From: Oscillospiraceae bacterium
GTDB taxonomy: Bacteria > Bacillota > Clostridia > Oscillospirales > Acutalibacteraceae
NCBI GenBank assembly: GCA_902782805.1
Contig: CACZON010000070.1
Location: forward strand, 1-10,289
Length of the DNA: 10,289 nucleotides
Direction: 5' to 3'
The notes under the pieces: model-generated
Told to the model about the DNA's origin: nothing
Database searches by the model: none
Seen by the model: the letters and a program-made list of their open reading frames with translations, nothing else
Position numbers and translations under genes: made by a program
Shown: piece after piece, positions 5,591 through 10,289 of the stretch
How positions within the stretch are numbered: the stretch's first letter is position 1
How the letters are laid out: the number at the start of each line of letters is the position of its first letter

Positions 5591-5619
5591 ATGATACGCC
5601 GGGATCCGGAGCAAGTCAA
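5591..5619 (-). promoter_or_regulatory. Sigma-A promoter of the iron-sulfur flavoprotein gene
   Basis: Minus-strand TTGACT (5619-5614), a 17-base spacer and TATCAT (5596-5591), 60 bases upstream of the ATG at 5531. No clear operator was seen in the leader. Confidence 0.75.
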
Positions 5620-5641
5620 CCGCGCCGCCCCGAAAATAGCG

Positions 5642-5679
5642 AAAAAAGAAGCCGAGCCGAAGGCGCAGCTTCTTTTTTT
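5642..5679 (-). terminator. Terminator after the DUF1540 gene
   Basis: GAAGC (5648-5652) pairs with GCTTC (5668-5672), extended on both sides by an A run and a T run. The 15-base interior holds a small inner stem, GCC-GAA-GGC. On the minus strand a six-T run follows, 22 bases after the stop at 5702. The structure works on either strand, but no plus-strand gene leads into it. Confidence 0.85.
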
Positions 5680-5701
5680 AATGAGAGATTCTGTTTAGCG
5701 G

Positions 5702-6037
5702 TCAGGACCGGCGGGCGATAAACGAAGCGCACTTCGTTTCGTCTCCGGTTTCCGGAGCCGCCGCGCCGCAGCGCTCGATCCGCACGCAGTCCGCTTCGCA
5801 GACGCTGTCGCCGTTGTAGACGCAGCGCTGCGCGTCGCAGGCGATCTCGCAGCAGGGACCGGCGATCCCGGCGGCCTCGAGCCGGTCTTCCCCGCGCTCC
5901 TTCCGGGCACGGTAAGAAGAGCAGCCCGTTTCCTCTTTTTTGCGGGCGTTCCCGCCGGATACGGAGATTTTTTCGCGGCTGCAGAGTCCGGAACACCAAT
6001 AGGCGCATGCTGCGACGCCGCATTCAAGATCCGTCAT
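5702..6037 (-). CDS. Double-DUF1540 cysteine-rich protein
   Basis: A 111-residue protein with two DUF1540 modules. The first (about residues 4-42) has C6, C11, C15, C19, C39 and the REKISVSGGNA motif typical of the family. The second (about 64-106) has C67, C72, C80, C84, C90, C103 and ends TKCASF, the usual DUF1540 ending. In total there are 13 cysteines, two of them adjacent (C62, C63) in the linker. DUF1540 proteins are short cysteine-rich proteins of Firmicutes thought to bind metal; the function is not established. The start ATG 6037 is preceded by GGGAGGTG at a good distance. It lies 56 bases downstream of htpG on the same strand with no evident promoter, so it may share htpG's transcript. 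Its ribosome site lies in a hairpin (6046-6071). Confidence 0.88.
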   Translation of the reverse strand: MTDLECGVAACAYWCSGLCSREKISVSGGNARKKEETGCSSYRARKERGEDRLEAAGIAGPCCEIACDAQRCVYNGDSVCEADCVRIERCGAAAPETGDETKCASFIARRS

Positions 6038-6045
6038 GTTGACAC

Positions 6046-6071
6046 CTCCCGAATCGTTTGGATTCCGGGAG
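6046..6071 (-). promoter_or_regulatory. Hairpin covering the ribosome binding site of the DUF1540 gene
   Basis: CTCCCGAATC (6046-6055) pairs with GATTC plus GGGAG (6061-6065, 6067-6071) through ten base pairs with one bulged base and a 5-base loop. In the minus-strand RNA the 3' arm contains GGGAG of the GGGAGGTG ribosome site for ATG 6037, so folding would hide it. It has no T run, so it is not a terminator for htpG. A translational control role is inference. Confidence 0.5.
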
Positions 6072-6093
6072 TAGTATTGCCGGATTTTTTCCG

Positions 6094-8013
6094 TTATTCG
6101 GCGAGCTGCGCCATCAGATCGCAGAGCTTGCCGGAGAACGCGACCGGATCCTCAATCGGGAAGCCTTCGATCAGCAGCGCCTGCGCGTAGAGCAGTTCGG
6201 CGTACTGTTTGAGCTTTTCCCGATCGGTTTCATAGAGCTTCCGGATCGCCTCAAAGATCGGATGTGAGGGGTTGATCTCGAGCACCTTTTCGGCACGGAT
6301 GCGGCTTTCCTGCGGAACGTTCGGCATCGCGTTCATCACCTTTTCCATCTCGAGGGAGATTCCGCCCTGGGCGGAAAGGCAGACCGGATGGGAGCCGAGG
6401 CGGTCGGAAAGGACGACCTTCTTGACCTTGCCGCCGAGCGCTTCGGTCATGAAATCGAAGAGCTCGCGGCTCTCCTCTTCCTGCTTTTTCTGCTCGTCCT
6501 TTTCTTCTTCGGTCTTCAGGCCGAGATCGTCGGAAGAAATATTCCTGAATTCTTTCTCTTCGAATTTTCCGAGCATCTTAAGCGCGAATTCATCGACGTC
6601 GTCGGTCAGATAAAGAATCTCGTAGCCCTTTTCCTTGAGCGTTTCGGTCTGCGGAAGCTGTTCGATCCGCGCGAGGCTGTCGCCGCAGGCGTAGAAGATG
6701 CCGCTCTGGCCTTCCTTCATCCGTCCGACGTATTCTTTCAGGGTAACGTACTTGCCCTCGGAGGAATGGAACAGCAGCAGATCGGAGAGCAGATCCTTAT
6801 GCATTCCGTAATCGGAATAGACGCCGTATTTGAGCTGCAGGCCGAACGCGGTGAAGAATTCCTCGTATTTTTCACGCTCGTTTTCGAGCATCGAGAGCAG
6901 CTCGGATTTGATCTTTTTCTCAAGGCGCGAGGCGATCAGCTTGAGCTGGCGGTCATGCTGGAGCATCTCACGCGAGATATTGAGCGAAAGGTCCTCGGAA
7001 TCGACGAGTCCCTTTACGAAGCTGAAATAATCCGGCAGCAGATCGGCGCATTTTTCCATGATCATCACGCCGTTCGCATAGAGCATCAGGCCTTTTTCGT
7101 ATTCACGGGTATAGTAATCGAACGGGGCCTTCGAGGGGATGAAGAGCAGGGCGTTGTAGGTCGCGGTGCCTTCCGTGCTGCTGTAGATCACGCGCAGCGG
7201 CTCGGAGTAATCCATGAACTTATCCTGATAGAAGCGGTCGTACTCCTCTTTCGTGACCTCCGATTTTTTCTTTTTCCAGATCGGGACCATGCTGTTGAGC
7301 GTTTCGGTCTCGAAATAGGTTTCGTAGTCTTCGCTCTTCGCGTCCTTCGGCTCGACGCCCTCCTTCAGGCGCGTTTTTTCCATCTCCATGCGGATCGGAT
7401 AGCGGATATAATCGGAATACTTCTTGACGAGCGCGGAGATGCGGTAGGGCGAAAGGAATTCGTCGTAGTTTTCCTCCTCGGTGTTGTCGAGCAGCTCGAG
7501 GGTGATCGTCGTTCCGTGGGTTTCCTTCTCGCAGGGCTCGATGCTGTAGCCGGAAGGCCCGCGCGATTTCCATTCGTTCGCTTCCTTCGAGCCGTAGGCG
7601 CGGCTTTGTACGGTCACGCATTTGCTGACCATGAACGCCGAATAGAAGCCGACGCCGAACTGGCCGATGATATCGATCTCGTCGTTCTTCTCGTTCATTT
7701 CCTTTTTGAAATTGAGCGATCCGCTGCGCGCGATCACGCCGAGGTTGTTTTCGAGCTCGTCCTTCGTCATGCCGCAGCCGTTATCGGAAATTGTGATCGT
7801 ACGGTTTTCTTTGTTCGTTTGGATCTCGATCGCGAAATCATCGCGCGAAAGACCCGTCTCTCCCTCGGAGAGAGAGCGGTAATAGAGCTTATCGATCGCG
7901 TCGCTCGCGTTGGAGATCAGCTCGCGCAGGAAAATTTCACGGTGGGTATAAATCGAATGGATCATCAGATCCAGGATCCGTTTGGATTCGGTCTTGAACT
8001 GTTTGACTGCCAT
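6094..8013 (-). CDS. htpG: Molecular chaperone HtpG (Hsp90)
   Basis: A 639-residue cytoplasmic Hsp90 chaperone, of normal length for bacteria, that remodels client proteins using ATP. The N-terminal GHKL ATPase domain shows ELISNASDAIDKL (31-43, catalytic E31 and Mg-binding N35), DNGCGMTKDEL (78-87) and GQFGVGFYSAFMVS (117-130, the ATP lid glycines). The middle domain holds the client-handling region and NISREMLQ with the conserved arginine that contacts ATP. A charged stretch (TEEEKDEQKKQEEESRE) precedes the C-terminal dimerisation domain, which ends in YAQALLIEGFPIEDPVAFSGKL. AAGGAG lies 9 bases before ATG 8013; an ATG two codons further upstream (8019) is only 3 bases from it, so 8013 is preferred. 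It is controlled by a sigma-A promoter with a CIRCE operator, and may extend into the DUF1540 gene since no terminator follows it. Confidence 0.98.
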   Translation of the reverse strand: MAVKQFKTESKRILDLMIHSIYTHREIFLRELISNASDAIDKLYYRSLSEGETGLSRDDFAIEIQTNKENRTITISDNGCGMTKDELENNLGVIARSGSLNFKKEMNEKNDEIDIIGQFGVGFYSAFMVSKCVTVQSRAYGSKEANEWKSRGPSGYSIEPCEKETHGTTITLELLDNTEEENYDEFLSPYRISALVKKYSDYIRYPIRMEMEKTRLKEGVEPKDAKSEDYETYFETETLNSMVPIWKKKKSEVTKEEYDRFYQDKFMDYSEPLRVIYSSTEGTATYNALLFIPSKAPFDYYTREYEKGLMLYANGVMIMEKCADLLPDYFSFVKGLVDSEDLSLNISREMLQHDRQLKLIASRLEKKIKSELLSMLENEREKYEEFFTAFGLQLKYGVYSDYGMHKDLLSDLLLFHSSEGKYVTLKEYVGRMKEGQSGIFYACGDSLARIEQLPQTETLKEKGYEILYLTDDVDEFALKMLGKFEEKEFRNISSDDLGLKTEEEKDEQKKQEEESRELFDFMTEALGGKVKKVVLSDRLGSHPVCLSAQGGISLEMEKVMNAMPNVPQESRIRAEKVLEINPSHPIFEAIRKLYETDREKLKQYAELLYAQALLIEGFPIEDPVAFSGKLCDLMAQLAE

Positions 8014-8031
8014 AATCATTCACTCCTTGTT

Positions 8032-8058
8032 TTAGCACTCTTTCTTTTTAAGTGCTAA
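8032..8058. promoter_or_regulatory. CIRCE operator (HrcA binding site) of htpG
   Basis: TTAGCACTC (8032-8040), nine bases, then AAGTGCTAA (8050-8058). The consensus is TTAGCACTC-N9-GAGTGCTAA, so 17 of the 18 arm bases match. It lies between the -10 box and the ribosome site of htpG, across the expected transcription start. HrcA should repress here until heat stress titrates it through GroEL. Confidence 0.95.
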
Positions 8059-8062
8059 ATCT

Positions 8063-8090
8063 ATTATAGCCGTTCTTTTTGAAAAATCAA
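8063..8090 (-). promoter_or_regulatory. Sigma-A promoter of htpG
   Basis: Minus-strand TTGATT (8090-8085), a 16-base spacer and a perfect TATAAT (8068-8063). The CIRCE element begins five bases downstream of the -10 box. Confidence 0.85.
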
Positions 8091-8157
8091 GTTCCCTTTT
8101 CCCCTTTTTTGAAAAGTTTGAAAATTGTTCACAATCCGCCCGCCCGGGCCCCGTATC

Positions 8158-8186
8158 TTGACAATTTTTCCCCCGACCGCTACAAT
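8158..8186 (+). promoter_or_regulatory. Sigma-A promoter of larC
   Basis: A perfect TTGACA (8158-8163), a 17-base spacer and TACAAT (8181-8186). The predicted transcript has an untranslated leader of about 80 bases before ATG 8273. Confidence 0.85.
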
Positions 8187-8208
8187 ATTCTTATCGCGTA
8201 AGTAACAT

Positions 8209-8234
8209 CGCCCCGGCGCCGAAAAGCCGAGGCG
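8209..8234 (+). promoter_or_regulatory. GC-rich hairpin in the larC leader
   Basis: CGCC-C-CGGC (8209-8217) pairs with GCCG-A-GGCG (8226-8234), eight pairs with one C.A mismatch and an 8-base loop. No T run follows within the leader, so it is not a standard attenuator, and it matches no riboswitch I recognise. It may stabilise the transcript or have no role. Confidence 0.35.
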
Positions 8235-8272
8235 GTCCATTCTCTCCTCTGTTTCGGAAAGTGAGGTCCCTT

Positions 8273-9574
8273 ATGAAATTACTGTATCTTGACTGCTCGA
8301 TGGGCGCCGCCGGCGATATGCTCTCCGCCGCGCTTTACGAGCTGCTCCCCGACCGCGACGCGTTCCTTCAGAAGCTCAACGCGCTGCCGATCCCCGGCGT
8401 TCGTTTTTTGAAAGAATCCGCCGAAAAATGCGGGATCCGCGGAACGCATTTTAACGTTACGGTAAACGGCGAAACGGAATCCGAAGAGATGCACGATCAC
8501 GAGCATGAGCATGAACACACGCATGATCACGAACATCATCATGATCACGAGCACGATCATGAACATGAACACGAGCATGACCATGAGCATCATCACCATG
8601 ATCATGATCATGACCACGAGCACGCGCACCATCACCACAGCAGCCTCCACGAGATCGAGCACATCGTATGGGATTTAGAGCTCCCGGAACAGGTTGAAAA
8701 AGACGTTTTGGCCGTCTATCGGCTGATCGCCGAAGCGGAAAGCAACGCCCACGGCGTTCCCGTCTCCGAAATTCATTTCCACGAGGTCGGCACAATGGAC
8801 GCCGTTGCCGATATTACGGCGGTCTGCCTTGCGATGTCGGAGCTTGCTCCGGAAAAAGTCGTCGTCTCCCCGATCCACGTCGGCAGCGGCACCGTCCGCT
8901 GCGCCCACGGGATCCTCCCCGTTCCGGCGCCGGCGACCGCATATATCCTGCGCGGCGTTCCGATCTATTCCGGCGAGATCCAAAGCGAGCTCTGCACCCC
9001 GACCGGCGCGGCGCTGCTGAAGCATTTTGCGGATGAATTCGGCCCGATGCCCGTGATGAAAACCTCGAAGATCGGCTACGGAATGGGCAAAAAGGATTTC
9101 CCCCGCGCCAACTGCGTGCGCGCGTTCCTCGGCGAGAGCGAAGAAGCGCCCGACCGCGTTCTGGAGCTTTCCTGCAACCTCGACGACATGACCGGCGAAG
9201 CGATCGGTTTCGCCTGTGAAACCCTCCTTGCCGCCGGCGCCAACGAAGTTTTTACAACGCCGGTCCAGATGAAGAAATTCCGCCCCGGCGTACTCCTGAC
9301 GGTTCTCTGCCGCGAGCAGGACCGCGAAAAATTCGTTTCACTGATCTTCCGCCATACAACGACGATCGGCATCCGCGAGAGCAGGCTCGAACGCTGCGTT
9401 CTGCGCCGCCGGAGCGAGACGCTCGAAACGCCCTACGGCGAAGTGCGCCGCAAGATCTCGGAAGGCTACGGCGTTTTGCGCGAAAAGCTTGAATACGAGG
9501 ATCTCGCCCGCATCGCAAAGGAGCGGGACATGAGCTTTTCGGAAGCGGAGAAAGCCATCGAAGCCGACCGCTAA
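8273..9574 (+). CDS. larC: LarC, nickel-insertion enzyme for the nickel-pincer nucleotide cofactor
   Basis: A 433-residue protein. LarC uses CTP to insert nickel into the thiocarboxylated pyridinium nucleotide made by LarB and LarE, giving the cofactor of lactate racemase and related LarA enzymes. The N-terminus MKLLYLDCSMGAAGDMLSAA is diagnostic. Further family blocks are EIHFHEVGTMDAVADI (166-181), CAHGILPVPAPATAYIL (210-226), ELCTPTGAALLKHF (239-252), KIGYGMGKKDFPRAN (266-280) and NLDDMTGE (302-309). Residues 74-122 are an insert with 29 histidines, mixed with Asp and Glu, a likely nickel reservoir. The coding frame is continuous; in Lactobacillus plantarum the protein is split as larC1/larC2 and joined by ribosomal frameshifting. 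ATG 8273 is chosen because it gives the family's exact start; GAGGT lies five bases upstream. GTG 8261 in the same frame is less likely. No larA, larB or larE is in the window. Confidence 0.95.
   Translation: MKLLYLDCSMGAAGDMLSAALYELLPDRDAFLQKLNALPIPGVRFLKESAEKCGIRGTHFNVTVNGETESEEMHDHEHEHEHTHDHEHHHDHEHDHEHEHEHDHEHHHHDHDHDHEHAHHHHSSLHEIEHIVWDLELPEQVEKDVLAVYRLIAEAESNAHGVPVSEIHFHEVGTMDAVADITAVCLAMSELAPEKVVVSPIHVGSGTVRCAHGILPVPAPATAYILRGVPIYSGEIQSELCTPTGAALLKHFADEFGPMPVMKTSKIGYGMGKKDFPRANCVRAFLGESEEAPDRVLELSCNLDDMTGEAIGFACETLLAAGANEVFTTPVQMKKFRPGVLLTVLCREQDREKFVSLIFRHTTTIGIRESRLERCVLRRRSETLETPYGEVRRKISEGYGVLREKLEYEDLARIAKERDMSFSEAEKAIEADR
8492..8638 (+). repeat. Low-complexity His/Asp/Glu codon repeat inside larC
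   Basis: About 147 bases made almost wholly of CAT/CAC, GAT/GAC and GAG/GAA codons coding for HDH, HEH and HHH units. Codon choice varies between units, so it is not an exact DNA tandem repeat. It encodes the metal-binding insert of LarC. Confidence 0.9.
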
Positions 9575-9576
9575 GA

Positions 9577-9601
9577 AGCAACCGGCTTTCTGCCGTTTGC
9601 T
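9577..9601 (+). terminator. Possible weak terminator or hairpin after larC
   Basis: AGCAACCGGC (9577-9586) pairs with GCCGTTTGCT (9592-9601), a 10-bp stem with one mismatch and loop TTTCT, two bases after the larC stop. It is not followed by a T run (GCGGATCCCCTTTT), so termination, if any, is probably partial. Confidence 0.4.
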
Positions 9602-9655
9602 GCGGATCCCCTTTTGAATCAAACGAAAAAACAATTTACAAGGAAGTCTTTTTCC

Positions 9656-10289
9656 ATGAGAAAAACACTCGCAATTCTTTTTGCAGCGGTTATGATCGCG
9701 TCGCTTTCGGGATGCGGAGAAGTTCCGGGCAGCACCGTCCCCGAGCCGGTTTCTTCACAAATCTCCGAGCCTCCCGCCGAAAGCAGCAGCGCCGCGCCGG
9801 ACCGCTCCGAAGAACCTTCTGCCACGCCGTTTGAGCCGGTCGTCGCCGCGCTTCCGGATCTCTTTGTTGAAGAATTCGGCTCCTTGAGAAACATACTTTT
9901 GGAAAATGAGCTGATCCAGAACGTCGATCCTGCTTCGGTCAAAGAGCTGACGCTCAAAGACTGCGAAACGACGACGGTTGCCGAAGCGGGCGTCTATCGC
10001 CTTTCCGGCAGCTATACCGGCGCGCAGCTTTGCGTAGAGGCGCCGCAGGAAGCGGAAATCCGCTTTCTGCTGGACGGTCTTTCGATGAAAAACGCCGAAA
10101 AGCCCTGTATGGAATTCCGCACGGCTTCCGAAGTTTATCTGATGACGGCGCAGGACAGCCGCAACGCGCTCGAATACTCCGGTGAAAACGAAGCTGCCGC
10201 GATCCGGTCGGAGATCAATCTGTGCCTTTGCGGGCTCGGTTCGATTTCGATCGACGCCTCGTACGATGGGATCGTCTCCGCAAAAGGCG
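9656..10289 (+). CDS. Lipoprotein with predicted carbohydrate-binding (DUF4353-like) domain, N-terminal part (runs off right edge)
   Basis: ATG 9656 opens a frame that stays open to the window edge (211 residues). A lipoprotein signal peptide is clear: MRK, a hydrophobic stretch to residue 18, and lipobox LSGC with the lipidated cysteine C20. Residues 21-60 are a Ser/Pro/Glu-rich spacer lifting the domain from the membrane. From about residue 95 the sequence TTTVAEAGVYRLSGSYTGAQ, IRFLLDGLSMKNAEKPCMEF, VYLMTAQDSRNALEYSGENEAAAIRSEI (written here in parts) and LGSISIDASYDGIVSAKG follows the repeating pattern of clostridial surface proteins annotated as carbohydrate-binding domain-containing (DUF4353, the Cthe_2159 type beta-helix). 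It should sit on the outer face of the membrane and may bind polysaccharide. AAGGAAG lies about 10 bases upstream of the ATG. No convincing own promoter was found; it may be read through from larC, 81 bases upstream. Confidence 0.82.
   Translation, partial: MRKTLAILFAAVMIASLSGCGEVPGSTVPEPVSSQISEPPAESSSAAPDRSEEPSATPFEPVVAALPDLFVEEFGSLRNILLENELIQNVDPASVKELTLKDCETTTVAEAGVYRLSGSYTGAQLCVEAPQEAEIRFLLDGLSMKNAEKPCMEFRTASEVYLMTAQDSRNALEYSGENEAAAIRSEINLCLCGLGSISIDASYDGIVSAKG

Noticed and set aside
4830..5594. A 254-residue plus-strand open frame over the flavoprotein gene
   Set aside because: It starts inside the bidirectional terminator, has no family signature, and is the shadow of the flavoprotein on the other strand.
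6388..8058. A 556-residue open frame antisense to htpG
   Set aside because: It lies wholly opposite the unmistakable HtpG frame, has no ribosome site, and its composition mirrors htpG codon bias. Long antisense frames are common in GC-rich genes.
8209..8272. Known riboswitch upstream of larC
   Set aside because: I could not find conserved core sequences of any riboswitch class I know; only one imperfect hairpin is present.
8492..8638. Possible tandem repeat array or CRISPR-like repeat
   Set aside because: The periodicity comes from alternating His and Asp/Glu codons within larC. There are no fixed-length repeats with unique spacers.
9614..9636. Promoter for the lipoprotein gene (TTGAAT, 17 bases, TACAAG)
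   Set aside because: The would-be -10 box overlaps the ribosome binding site, leaving no room for a leader that contains that site.

Overview
The window (10,289 bases, GC-rich) looks like ordinary chromosome of an anaerobic, Clostridia-like Firmicute. Reasons: strong AGGAGG-type ribosome binding sites, sigma-A type promoters (TTGACA / TATAAT, 16-17 base spacers), a CIRCE heat-shock operator, double DUF1540 cysteine domains, a compact iron-sulfur flavoprotein and LarC. No mobile element, tRNA, rRNA or CRISPR array is visible. The species cannot be named from the sequence.

Layout. Bases 1-2372 are read on the minus strand: a RluA-type pseudouridine synthase is followed by the start of comEC, which runs off the left edge. 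Upstream of these, an AEC-family permease has its own promoter and terminator. Divergent from the permease, on the plus strand, is a LexA-like autocleaving repressor, then a 49-residue membrane protein and a terminator. A GNAT acetyltransferase follows, then two tandem, partly duplicated zinc-ribbon membrane proteins ending at a bidirectional terminator. The minus strand resumes with an iron-sulfur flavoprotein (own promoter), a double-DUF1540 protein and htpG (Hsp90), whose promoter carries a CIRCE element. Divergent from htpG on the plus strand are larC, with a very histidine-rich insert, and the N-terminal part of a lipoprotein with a predicted carbohydrate-binding (DUF4353-like) domain that runs off the right edge.

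How the genes work together. Most are separately promoted housekeeping or stress genes rather than one pathway. Two regulatory modules can be read directly: the lexA-like gene with candidate operators in its promoter and leader plus a small membrane-protein partner, and htpG under CIRCE/HrcA. LarC implies that the cell makes the nickel-pincer cofactor, although larA, larB and larE are not in the window.

The points most worth a second look are the lexA-linked small membrane protein with the non-standard operator candidates, the duplicated zinc-ribbon genes whose first 144 bases have stayed about 95% identical while the rest diverged completely, the hairpin occluding the DUF1540 ribosome binding site just downstream of htpG, and the LarC histidine insert. 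I see no convincing wholly new multi-gene system.
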